Source: Dendrosporobacter quercicolus (lineage in GTDB: Bacteria; Bacillota; Negativicutes; DSM-1736; Dendrosporobacteraceae). Taken from it: a stretch of 64,000 nucleotides of DNA. The DNA lies in assembly GCF_900104455.1 (NCBI RefSeq), contig NZ_FNHB01000009.1:1-64000 (forward strand), given 5' to 3'. The translations under genes were made by a program, and so were the position numbers. This document shows, in pieces, positions 24,306-32,767 of the stretch. How positions within the stretch are numbered: the stretch's first letter is position 1; each line of letters starts with the position of its first letter. The notes beneath the pieces were generated by a model, which saw only the letters and a program-made list of their open reading frames with translations, was not told the origin of the DNA and ran no database searches.

Positions 24306-25349
24306 ATGGAAACTATGCAGGCCGCAGTATTTAAGGGCAATGGAGTTTTGGAAGTGGAACAAGTTGAAGTTCCAAAGATTACAGAGCCGGACCAGGTGCG
24401 AATAAAGGTACGGGCAGCAAGTATATGTGGAAGCGACATTCATGCTTTGCATGTTCCGCCCGGACAGGCGATTACGCCGGGGGTCGTTATGGGGCATGAA
24501 TTCTTTGGTACGATTGTCGAAGTCGGTATCAAAGTAAAAAACTATAAACCGGGCGACTGTGTTGTTGTAAACCCGTGTCTTCCGTGCGGAGAGTGCTGGG
24601 AGTGCATGCATGGGATGGGGAACCTGTGCGTTCAGCCGCGTCACTATGGGCAGACCTGCGATGGTGGATTTGCAGAATATGTGATTGTGGAAACCAGTCA
24701 GCTGTATTCACTCCCACCGGATATCAATCCGGATATGGCGGCGCAGACAGAGCCGCTGGCGTGCATTATGTACAGCCTGAATATGGCGCAGCTGCGTCCA
24801 ACAGATCATGTTTTATTGTATGGAGCGGGTCCCATTGGCTTGACATTTATTCAGGCACTCAAAATTTTCGGTGTGAAAAATTTAGCCGTTGTGGCGAAAG
24901 GAAAAACCCGCATCAAGCAGGCAAAGCATTGTGGAGCAGATTTTGTGATTGATATGCAGCAGAATGTTCCGATGGGGCAATGCCTGCGGGAGCAATGGGG
25001 CTGCCTGGCGGATGTCGTAGTTGATGCCGTGGGAACTGGTCAGATCCTAAGCGAAGCTGTACGGCTGGTAAACAGCCGGGGACGCCTCCTGCTCTTTGGT
25101 CTCAATCATAATGCCATCGCGCAGGTGCCTCCGGCGGAGTTTACGCAAAAGGAGCTTCAGTTGTTTGGCTCCTTGGGCAAGGCATTCCCGCCAGCGATCA
25201 GCCTGCTGCAGGATGATCGCTTACACCTGAACGAGCTTGTATCGCATCGCTTTACGTTGAAGGATATCAACCACGCACTTGATCTCTTGCGAAATAAGGA
25301 AGCTTCCCGTGTGATTATCTATCCGAATGGGGATATACCGAAGCAGTAA
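24306..25349 (+). CDS. Zinc-dependent medium-chain alcohol/polyol dehydrogenase
   Basis: About 347 residues from ATG 24306, chosen because GGAGGTG lies at 24294-24300; an in-frame ATG at 24291 precedes that site. Catalytic zinc ligands: SICGSDIHA, GHEFFG and later TEPLAC. Structural zinc: CLPCGECWECMHGMGNLC, four cysteines. Nucleotide site: YGAGPIGLTFIQ. It matches sorbitol/threonine dehydrogenase-like enzymes. In this cluster it would oxidise another carbon of the sugar or polyol. Confidence 0.9.
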   Translation: METMQAAVFKGNGVLEVEQVEVPKITEPDQVRIKVRAASICGSDIHALHVPPGQAITPGVVMGHEFFGTIVEVGIKVKNYKPGDCVVVNPCLPCGECWECMHGMGNLCVQPRHYGQTCDGGFAEYVIVETSQLYSLPPDINPDMAAQTEPLACIMYSLNMAQLRPTDHVLLYGAGPIGLTFIQALKIFGVKNLAVVAKGKTRIKQAKHCGADFVIDMQQNVPMGQCLREQWGCLADVVVDAVGTGQILSEAVRLVNSRGRLLLFGLNHNAIAQVPPAEFTQKELQLFGSLGKAFPPAISLLQDDRLHLNELVSHRFTLKDINHALDLLRNKEASRVIIYPNGDIPKQ

Positions 25350-25410
25350 AGCTGGTAAGGTTAAAAATCATAAAAAGATTTTAATAATAATTAGAAGGGG
25401 ACGAATCATT

Positions 25411-26187
25411 ATGAGATTGCAGGAGAAAGTTATTTTCATCACTGGAGGCGCCAAGGGCATTGGCGGTGCAGCGGCGAAGGTCTGCGCGGGCTACGGTGGA
25501 AAGATTGTTGCAGTGGATTTGCTGGAAGATCGTTTGAGACAAACGGTTGATGAAATCAAAGCAGCGGGAGGAGATGCCATCTGGGCGGTTGCCGATGTCA
25601 CAAAGCGTGATCAGGTGAAGGCTGCGATTCAGAAGGCCCTCGATCAGTATGGTCGTATTGACTGCCTGTTCAATGCAGCCGGCGTTGACCGTATCGGCGG
25701 CTTCCTTGATATGACAGACGATGAGTACGATTTTAACATGAACATTAACGTAAAAGGCTCTTTTATCTGCTGCGCGGAGGCTGCCCGGGTAATGATTCCT
25801 AACAAAAAGGGTAGAATTATTAACACCTCCTCGATTGCAGCGGTGAGAGAGGAAGCATACAATGGCACTTACTGCATGTCTAAGGCTGCGGTAAGCATGA
25901 TGACGAGGGTTCTTGCGCTGGAACTGGCTCCGCATAACATTACAACGGTTGCGATTCAGCCGGGGAATATTGAGACAGATATCCTTCGCGAATCCTTCAC
26001 AAATCGCGGCAAGGCGGAAGGCAAGGATGTTCGCGAGTTCTATGCCGAGATGGAAGCGACAATTCCGATGGGATATATCGGCCGGCCGGAAGAGATTGCG
26101 GAAGTTGTTGCATATCTTTGCGACGACAGATCGGCATATATCGATGGCAACAGTATCCTGATTGCCGGCGGTAAGATTATGGCATAA
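25411..26187 (+). CDS. Short-chain dehydrogenase/reductase (second of cluster)
   Basis: 258 residues from ATG 25411, with AGAAGGGGACG upstream; a longer in-frame extension to 25327 has no such site. Motifs: TGGAKGIGGAAA, VAVDLLED (Asp, NAD preference), FNAAGVD, INTSSIAAV with catalytic Ser, YCMSKAAV and IQPGNIETDI. Only moderately similar to the SDR at 22626, so probably a different step. Last enzyme gene before a terminator. Confidence 0.9.
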   Translation: MRLQEKVIFITGGAKGIGGAAAKVCAGYGGKIVAVDLLEDRLRQTVDEIKAAGGDAIWAVADVTKRDQVKAAIQKALDQYGRIDCLFNAAGVDRIGGFLDMTDDEYDFNMNINVKGSFICCAEAARVMIPNKKGRIINTSSIAAVREEAYNGTYCMSKAAVSMMTRVLALELAPHNITTVAIQPGNIETDILRESFTNRGKAEGKDVREFYAEMEATIPMGYIGRPEEIAEVVAYLCDDRSAYIDGNSILIAGGKIMA

Positions 26188-26214
26188 GGAAGCCGTTCCT
26201 TTTTCCTTGGCAAG

Positions 26215-26270
26215 AGAGAAAAGCGTTAAAGCAGGAATATACGTCAATTTGCTTCAACGCTTCTCTTTTG
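26215..26270 (+). terminator. Terminator after the sugar/polyol cluster
   Basis: Imperfect stem AGAGAAAAGCGTT...AGCA / TGCT..AACGCTTCTCT with a TTTT tail. Confidence 0.65.
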
Positions 26271-26351
26271 CAGTGATATTCCGAAAAGCGGTTTATGTGA
26301 AGTCCGACCTGTGACGGATCATAAAGAGCGATTTGCCGAAGGTGGTGTAAT

Positions 26352-27182
26352 ATGCCTAAAAACCTTTCACATCTTTCCGCAAAATTTGTTAAAATACATT
26401 TCGTCGACGAAAAATATCATAAGCATCATCCTCAGTTGATTCACTGCCATAAAGATGTTCTTGAATTATTTTATGTGATAAAAGGTTGTGGTAATTATGT
26501 CGTGGGAAATCGGGAATACTTTGTTGAGCCTGGCAGCCTTGTGATATGTAATGCGGGTATGCTGCACGGAGAACCCCCTTTTCAGCAACATGAGATGCAA
26601 AGCTATTGCGGTGTGCTGCGTAACATTTCCGTTCCCAATTTACCGCCGAATAACTTAATAGATAACATGCAAAAACCAGTTTTATTCTTCTCGGCAGACA
26701 AAGCACCCATTGAGCACATCCTGTTGGCACTACATGAATTGGATTCACCGGCATCTGCGGCATCCGAAATTTGCGATTTGTTGGCAAATGCGCTGCTGAA
26801 TGTTGTTTATTTGAAGATGCAAAAGCGGCAGTTATCCAACGAGTGGGTCCGGGAAAATAATGAGGAGCTTATTCAGCAAATCATCACTTATTTAAACGAG
26901 CATTATATGGAGTCTTTGTCTCTGCAACATCTGGGAAATGTCTTCCATATGAGCTATTACTACTTGTCGCACATATTCAAAGCAAATACCGGCTTGTCCC
27001 CCATGAAATATGTTCAGCACCGCAAAATTGGTGAAGCTCAAAATCTTTTAATGAACACAAACATGCAAATCGGAGAAATAGGGGAGGGTTTAGGGTTTAA
27101 CGACAATTGTCACTTCAGTTCGGTATTTAAAAAGCGTATCGGAGTCTCCCCGCTTCAATATCGCCAGCATTTTCAACAATGA
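26352..27182 (+). CDS. AraC-family regulator with cupin sensor domain
   Basis: 276 residues. The N-terminal half is an AraC-type cupin (HCHKDVLELFYVIKGCGNYV, then EPGSLVICNAGMLHGE). The C-terminal half has two helix-turn-helix motifs (LSLQHLGNVFHMSYYYLSHI and GEIGEGLGFNDNCHFSSVFK) and ends VSPLQYRQH. This is the common sugar-responsive type. It follows the sugar/polyol cluster on the same strand and is its probable regulator. AAGGTGGTG precedes ATG 26352. Confidence 0.88.
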   Translation: MPKNLSHLSAKFVKIHFVDEKYHKHHPQLIHCHKDVLELFYVIKGCGNYVVGNREYFVEPGSLVICNAGMLHGEPPFQQHEMQSYCGVLRNISVPNLPPNNLIDNMQKPVLFFSADKAPIEHILLALHELDSPASAASEICDLLANALLNVVYLKMQKRQLSNEWVRENNEELIQQIITYLNEHYMESLSLQHLGNVFHMSYYYLSHIFKANTGLSPMKYVQHRKIGEAQNLLMNTNMQIGEIGEGLGFNDNCHFSSVFKKRIGVSPLQYRQHFQQ

Positions 27183-27227
27183 TATGTATTGTGTTATTTC
27201 CCAGCCTCTATTTCGAGGAGGTTTATT

Positions 27228-28082
27228 GTGTATAGAATTCTAGTAAAACAGCAATTAGCGCCTAATGTTCAGCTTTTTGAAGTGGATGCACCGCTGATTG
27301 CCAGAAAAGCAAAGCCAGGCCAGTTTGTTATTCTGCGTGTTAATGAAGAGGGTGAGCGTATTCCTTTAACAATTGCGGATTTCAATCGGGAAAAAGCCAG
27401 TATTACGCTTATTTTCCAAGAAGTCGGTGCTTCTACGACAGAATTGGGTCGTTTAAATGAAGGCGAATTTTTATTAGATTTGGTAGGGCCATTGGGTAAA
27501 GCAACTCATATAGAAAAATTCGGTACTGTTATTTGTGTAGGGGGAGGAATCGGTATTGCACCTGTTTATCCCATTGCTCGTGGACTAAAAGAAGCCGGTA
27601 ACGAAGTTATTTCCATTATTGGCGCTCGTTCGAAGGACATTCTGATTTATGAGGAGGAAATGGCGGCGGTAAGCGATGAACTGATCATTACGACAGATGA
27701 CGGCTCAAAGGGTATCAAAGCTTTCGTCACTCAGCCGTTAAAAGAACTGCTTGATTCCGATAAAACAATTAACCTGGTAGTGGCAATTGGCCCTGTGATT
27801 ATGATGAAATTCGTTGCTGAAACCACAAGACCTTACGGCGTCCCTACAGTGGCCAGCCTTAATCCGATCATGGTAGATGGAACTGGCATGTGCGGCGGAT
27901 GTAGAGTAGCAGTGGGGCAGGAAAATAAATTTGCTTGTGTGGATGGGCCGGAATTTGATGCGCATAAAGTAGATTTCGAAAGTTTAATGGCGCGTCAGCG
28001 TATGTATAAGACTCATGAAAAACAGTATAGCGAGCACATTGCTGCTAAGAAAGAGTGGAGCTGTAAATGTCACTCTCACTAA
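27228..28082 (+). CDS. nfnA: NADH-dependent ferredoxin:NADP+ oxidoreductase, subunit A
   Basis: 284 residues from GTG 27228 with CGAGGAGGTTTATT upstream. An FAD-binding domain (RIPLTIADF) is followed by an NAD(H)-binding domain (VGGGIGIAPVYPIARGLKEA). A C-terminal [2Fe-2S] site contains GTGMCGGCRV and a later FACVDGPEFD. With NfnB it forms the electron-bifurcating transhydrogenase linking NADH, NADPH and reduced ferredoxin in anaerobes. The gene overlaps nfnB by 16 bases. This pair has a lower GC content and AT-ending codons compared with its neighbours. Confidence 0.92.
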   Translation: MYRILVKQQLAPNVQLFEVDAPLIARKAKPGQFVILRVNEEGERIPLTIADFNREKASITLIFQEVGASTTELGRLNEGEFLLDLVGPLGKATHIEKFGTVICVGGGIGIAPVYPIARGLKEAGNEVISIIGARSKDILIYEEEMAAVSDELIITTDDGSKGIKAFVTQPLKELLDSDKTINLVVAIGPVIMMKFVAETTRPYGVPTVASLNPIMVDGTGMCGGCRVAVGQENKFACVDGPEFDAHKVDFESLMARQRMYKTHEKQYSEHIAAKKEWSCKCHSH

Positions 28083-29488
28083 ATAAAAATCCAATGCCCG
28101 AACAAGACCCTAAAGTAAGGGCTCAAAATTTTGCTGAGGTAAGCCTTGGCTATACAGAAGAACTTGCAAAAGCAGAAGCCGGGCGATGTCTGCAATGCAA
28201 AGCCGCTCCTTGTCGTAAGGGCTGTCCTGTGCAAGTCGACATTCCTGCTTTTATTAAAGAAGTGAAAGCAGGAGCTATGGACTCGGCAATTGCAAAGATA
28301 AAAGAAGTGAATTGCTTGCCCGCAGTATGTGGCAGAGTATGTCCACAGGAAGAACAATGTGAAAAATACTGTGTATTGGCTAAAAAGGGTGAATCTGTGG
28401 GGATTGGCCGTTTAGAACGGTATGTTGCTGATACTGCCCGGAATAAAGGTGAAACTGTCACTGTAATCCAATATACCGCTAATGCCCAGAAAGTCGCTGT
28501 TATTGGTTCTGGTCCAGCTGGTTTAGCTGTAGCTGGCGATTTGGCGAAAAAAGGTTATAAAATCACTATCTTTGAGGCTTTACATTTGCCGGGCGGCGTA
28601 TTGATGTATGGCATTCCAGAATTCCGATTGCCAAAAGACGAAGTGGTACAAGTGGAAATCAATAACTTGCGTAAGCTGGGTGTAGAAATCGTTGTGAATG
28701 CTGTGATTGGCAGTACTTTCACCGTTGATGAACTGTTGGAAGAAGAAGGCTTTGATGCTGTGTTCATAGGCACAGGTGCCGGACTACCTCATTTTATGGG
28801 TGTTCCGGGCGAAAATCTGAATGGTGTGTATTCTGCGAATGAATTTTTAACTCGGTGCAACTTGATGAAAGCCTATCGTTTCCCGCAATGCGGTACGCCC
28901 ATTCATGCAGGGAAAAAGGTAGCGGTGGTTGGCGGTGGTAATGTGGCGATGGATGGTGCTAGAACCGCTCTTCGTTTGGGTGCAGAGCATTCCTGTATTG
29001 TGTATCGCCGTTCGGAAGCAGAGTTGCCGGCAAGATTAGAAGAAATCCATCATGCCAAAGAAGAAGGTATTGATTTTCAATTTCTCACGGCCCCAACGGC
29101 TGTACTGGGTAATAAAGATGGCTGGGTAACAGGCCTCCAATGCGTTCGTATGGAACTCGGCGAGCCTGATGCCTCAGGTCGTCGTCGTCCCATTGAAATA
29201 CCAAATTCTGAATTCGTATTAGAAATAGATACTGTCATTATTGCCATTGGCCAAGGGCCTAATCCATTAGTGCAGTCTACTGCCAAAGGTCTTGAAACAA
29301 CTAGAAAAGGTAATATTGCTGCTCATGAAGAAACCGGCGAAACTAGTAAGCCAGGCGTGTTTGCCGGCGGTGATATCGTGACTGGGGCAGCCACTGTAAT
29401 TCTTGCTATGGGTGCAGGTAAGAAGACTGCTATAGCAATTGATAAATATCTGCAAGAGAAAAAAGCCAAATCAATAAAGAAGACTTAA
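28067..29488 (+). CDS. nfnB: NADPH-dependent ferredoxin:NAD+ oxidoreductase, subunit B (GltA-like)
   Basis: 473 residues. An N-terminal [4Fe-4S] domain (CLQCKAAPCRKGCPVQVDIP; CGRVCPQEEQCEKYC) is followed by two Rossmann domains: FAD site VAVIGSGPAGLAVAGDLA and NADPH site VAVVGGGNVAMDGARTAL. The C-terminal GDIVTGAATVILAMGAGK is typical of GltD/NfnB. Start ATG 28067 lies within nfnA, so translation is coupled. The NADP(H)-binding bifurcating subunit, cytoplasmic. Confidence 0.93.
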   Translation: MSLSLNKNPMPEQDPKVRAQNFAEVSLGYTEELAKAEAGRCLQCKAAPCRKGCPVQVDIPAFIKEVKAGAMDSAIAKIKEVNCLPAVCGRVCPQEEQCEKYCVLAKKGESVGIGRLERYVADTARNKGETVTVIQYTANAQKVAVIGSGPAGLAVAGDLAKKGYKITIFEALHLPGGVLMYGIPEFRLPKDEVVQVEINNLRKLGVEIVVNAVIGSTFTVDELLEEEGFDAVFIGTGAGLPHFMGVPGENLNGVYSANEFLTRCNLMKAYRFPQCGTPIHAGKKVAVVGGGNVAMDGARTALRLGAEHSCIVYRRSEAELPARLEEIHHAKEEGIDFQFLTAPTAVLGNKDGWVTGLQCVRMELGEPDASGRRRPIEIPNSEFVLEIDTVIIAIGQGPNPLVQSTAKGLETTRKGNIAAHEETGETSKPGVFAGGDIVTGAATVILAMGAGKKTAIAIDKYLQEKKAKSIKKT

Positions 29489-29562
29489 TTTAATCCCCTT
29501 AGCTTCAAAATACTCAACCAGCTCTATTAGGTTCTTCGTGATGATGATTCGGATAGACGGGG

Positions 29563-29606
29563 AAAGGCCGTCACTGCTTTAAGGAAGAAGTCAGTGGCGG
29601 CCTTTT
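29563..29606 (+). terminator. Terminator after nfnAB
   Basis: Stem AAAGGCCGTCACTG / CAGTGGCGGCCTTTT with a short T tail. Confidence 0.7.
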
Positions 29607-29682
29607 GGTTGAATTTCTGCTTTTTAACGGCGGGCGGCACGTGAAACAATCTGACCGCGCCGCCTAGTGGCCGTATTCTTTG

Positions 29683-29862
29683 TTACATCAGATCCCAGGG
29701 CGGATCGCCCTTGCCTTTTTGGTTCCTGATGGCCGTTATTTGTTCGGTCAGCAGTTGGTTGTTCTTGTCGAGAATTTCAGCGATGGCGGCGGCAAAAGGC
29801 ACATTTTGTTCAACAAGCTTGTTCGCTTCATTCATAATTTGTTGCTTCGTCAAGCCCAGCAT
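29683..29862 (-). CDS. Small conserved-looking hypothetical protein
   Basis: 59 residues from ATG 29862 (MLGLTKQQIMNEANKLVEQN ... KGDPPWDLM) with a near-perfect ribosome binding site AAGGAGGTGATCCG. It is a mostly helical, soluble, charged protein with no membrane segment. It sits 58 bases downstream of the phosphotransferase gene on the same strand and may be co-transcribed. I do not recognise a family. Confidence 0.65.
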   Translation of the reverse strand: MLGLTKQQIMNEANKLVEQNVPFAAAIAEILDKNNQLLTEQITAIRNQKGKGDPPWDLM

Positions 29863-29919
29863 CGGATCACCTCCTTCTAAGTCCTTTTCCCTAAGCTGCC
29901 CCGGAGCCGCAGTTCGCTG

Positions 29920-32565
29920 CTAATGCAATAACTTACCGTCCGAATCATCCAGCAGTTCAATATAGCCTTTTGTTCCGTTCACCCGGATTTTCTGCCCGTC
30001 CTGAATGAGCGAGGTAGCCTGCTGGACGCCGACAACGGCCGGAATGCCGTATTCGCGGGCTACGATCGCGCCATGGGTCATCAGTCCGCCGACTTCGGTA
30101 ACCACGCCGCTGGCCGATACGAAAAACGGAGTCCAGCCAGGATCGGTAAAGGTGGCTACCAGGATGTCCCCCTTATCCAGCTTTGCTTGCTCAGGCTTTA
30201 AGATGATCCGGGCGCGTCCTTCCACCACGCCGGCCGAGACAGGTATTCCGGGCAAAGCTCCCGGCGGTGCATCCTGCTGGCCATAGCTGCCATAGATGAT
30301 TTCTCCCTCACTGGTCATCACTCTGGGCGGCGTAAGTTTCTCGTATTCCTGGTATTTTTCCTTGCGGTCGGCAATCAATTGCTGATCGGCGTGAGCTGAC
30401 CGGATAACCTGTTCCAGCTCGGTCAGGGACAGATAATACACATCTTCGGTTTGTTTAAGCACACCCTGATAAACAAGTTTTTCCGCTTCTTCCATAATGG
30501 CTTTTTTATAGAGGTCAAAGTGAGAAACGATGAAATATTTTGGATACTCTCTAAAACCGGCCAGTCCCCGATAGGTCTTAGTCAGCTTGGCCATAATTTT
30601 AGCTTTTATGGCGCCGCCGGTTATTTTTTTTAAACGGGTTGACAGGATTTTGGCCGCTTCTTCCGCCCGTTTCTCGCCTTCGGCAAACTTACGGCGATGT
30701 TCGCCCGGCTGCACGCTTTGAATATGGCTTAAGATTGCCGGGATAAGCTGGCCTGGTTTTTCACGCCAGCGGGGCCGGGTAATATCAATTTCGCCGGTAC
30801 ACCGCAGGCCGTATTGCCGGAGAAATTCCTCAAAAACCGGTTTAACAATCCGACCGCCTTCGACTGTTTCCAGCCCAGTCAACAGGGTATTGTCGCCGGA
30901 CTGGTGCAGATAAGCGATAACGGCGGGATACTGCCGGATGATATCGGCCAGGTCGCCAAGCGCCAGCCCCATTTCACTGGTATTATTCCTGGGCGGTGAT
31001 TTGCCCAGATCCTCGGTTTCTTTGCTGTCGCCCAGCCATCGTTTACTTAGGCGGTCAATTAATTTAAAAGAAATCATTCCGGCCATAAACGGTCCCATCA
31101 TTTTTCCGTGCAGAACCCAGGTCAGCATTTCCGTTTTATCCTTGTTAATAAACCTGATTCTGTCAGCGCCGGAAAGCCGCCGCAGCGTTTGTTGCGTTTC
31201 GGCAATTTTCTTTTCAGCCCAGCCATAGAGATGAGAGGACGAGCTTGCATCGTTGAATGCCATGTTTTGGACAATCCTCATGGCCGGTTCGGCCAGTTTT
31301 TTTAGTTGGGCTAAGCTCATTCTGGGCTGTCCTTCCGGCTGGAACAAGGCGACAAGGTCATGGCGTTTTTTGATCTCTTCGACAGCGCTGCCCATCAAGG
31401 CATCCATGCTAGCCAGACCTGTCTGCTTTTTTTGGGGATAGCAAGAACGGGTAATGTCCCCAAATAAACGTCCCCCGGCCGTGACCAGCATATGTTCATA
31501 GGGTCCCGAAAATTGGAACAGCGACAGTCCCAGCGGCTTCATCGGATCGGTCATCATTTGCTGATGGCCAAAAGAAGAGAATACATGAAACCCGTTGTCG
31601 GCAATTTCGGGCAGCGGATAGAGGGTAGTAATCGGCCTGCTTTGCACAACATAGAAAATGCCGTCGGCAAAGCACCATTCAATGTCCTGGGGAGCTGCGA
31701 AATGGCGTTCGATGTGTTTGCCGATTGCCGCCAATGTGAGCACTTGATCGTCGGTCAGCGCCTGGCACCTGGGCATTTCGTCAGGCAGTGATTGTTCTCT
31801 TGTCCCCCCCGCCGGTGCGGCGTATACGGCAATTTTTTTATCACCAATCTGTTTTGTCAAAATTTTGTTTTCTTTCACCTTGTAGAGGTCGGCGGTAACC
31901 ATGCCGCTGACCAACGCTTCGCCCAGCCCAAAACCGGCGTCAATGGATACAACCTTACGATTGCCGTTTACCGGGTCGGCAGTAAACATAATCCCCGATA
32001 CTTCCGGAAAAATCATCTGCTGTACGACCACAGCCAGCAAAACTTTTTTATGATCAAAGCCGTTTCGGGCGCGATACACGATGGCCCGGTCGCTGAACAA
32101 AGAGGCCCAGCATTTCCGGACATGCTCGACAATGGCGTCAATCCCTTGAATATTCAGGTAAGTATCCTGCTGCCCGGCAAATGAGGCGCCGGGCAGGTCT
32201 TCCGCCGTAGCGCTGGAACGAACGGCATAAGCATAATCTTCACCTGTTTCCTGCCAGGTCTGATTTATTTGCCGCCGGATGTCGTCCGGAACCGGCAGGC
32301 TTTCCATATGCTGGCGGATACGCTGCCCCAGCAATTGAACCGTGTCGGAGTTTTCAGCAGCCAAATTGTTGAGTTGGTCTAAAAAACCGGCCAGCACCGG
32401 GCTTGCCGTGACAAAATATTGATAGGCTTCTGTGGTGACGCAAAAGCCCAGCGGTACTTTGATTGTGCTAATTTTTGAAATTTCTCCCAGATTTGCCCCT
32501 TTTCCGCCTACCAGCGGTAAATCCTGTTTGCTGATTTCAGTAAAACAAAGTGTAAAAGTCGGCAT
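29920..32565 (-). CDS. PEP synthase / rifampicin phosphotransferase-like enzyme
   Basis: 881 residues. The N-terminal ATP-grasp domain of the PEP synthase type begins at once (VGGKGANLGEIS, later AVRSSATAEDLPGASFAGQQ). A long middle domain without the PEP/pyruvate barrel follows, then the swivelling phosphohistidine domain with GGLMTHGAIVAREYGIPAVV (catalytic His). This order and length fit rifampicin phosphotransferases and YvkC-like proteins better than true PEP synthase, which carries a C-terminal TIM barrel. It would transfer the beta-phosphate of ATP to an organic hydroxyl. The substrate is not certain. Confidence 0.82.
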   Translation of the reverse strand: MPTFTLCFTEISKQDLPLVGGKGANLGEISKISTIKVPLGFCVTTEAYQYFVTASPVLAGFLDQLNNLAAENSDTVQLLGQRIRQHMESLPVPDDIRRQINQTWQETGEDYAYAVRSSATAEDLPGASFAGQQDTYLNIQGIDAIVEHVRKCWASLFSDRAIVYRARNGFDHKKVLLAVVVQQMIFPEVSGIMFTADPVNGNRKVVSIDAGFGLGEALVSGMVTADLYKVKENKILTKQIGDKKIAVYAAPAGGTREQSLPDEMPRCQALTDDQVLTLAAIGKHIERHFAAPQDIEWCFADGIFYVVQSRPITTLYPLPEIADNGFHVFSSFGHQQMMTDPMKPLGLSLFQFSGPYEHMLVTAGGRLFGDITRSCYPQKKQTGLASMDALMGSAVEEIKKRHDLVALFQPEGQPRMSLAQLKKLAEPAMRIVQNMAFNDASSSSHLYGWAEKKIAETQQTLRRLSGADRIRFINKDKTEMLTWVLHGKMMGPFMAGMISFKLIDRLSKRWLGDSKETEDLGKSPPRNNTSEMGLALGDLADIIRQYPAVIAYLHQSGDNTLLTGLETVEGGRIVKPVFEEFLRQYGLRCTGEIDITRPRWREKPGQLIPAILSHIQSVQPGEHRRKFAEGEKRAEEAAKILSTRLKKITGGAIKAKIMAKLTKTYRGLAGFREYPKYFIVSHFDLYKKAIMEEAEKLVYQGVLKQTEDVYYLSLTELEQVIRSAHADQQLIADRKEKYQEYEKLTPPRVMTSEGEIIYGSYGQQDAPPGALPGIPVSAGVVEGRARIILKPEQAKLDKGDILVATFTDPGWTPFFVSASGVVTEVGGLMTHGAIVAREYGIPAVVGVQQATSLIQDGQKIRVNGTKGYIELLDDSDGKLLH

Positions 32566-32767
32566 GCTTTACCTCCCGGTTTTCATGTGGCAATAGATCA
32601 TCAATGACCTTTTTAGTATTCTTCCGCAACAACGGATGTATTCGCCTGCTGAATAATTTTGGATATGAAGTTGAAAACTAAGCTGGGCCAATGCATACCC
32701 CTTTACGGCTGATCGAATAGAGCCAATTGGCGTAAACGGCCATCTAAGGCGGAGGGAGCTTGATTCA

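Noticed and set aside
29920-32565. True phosphoenolpyruvate synthase
   Set aside because: The C-terminal PEP/pyruvate TIM barrel is absent; the phosphohistidine domain ends the protein, as in rifampicin phosphotransferase-like enzymes.
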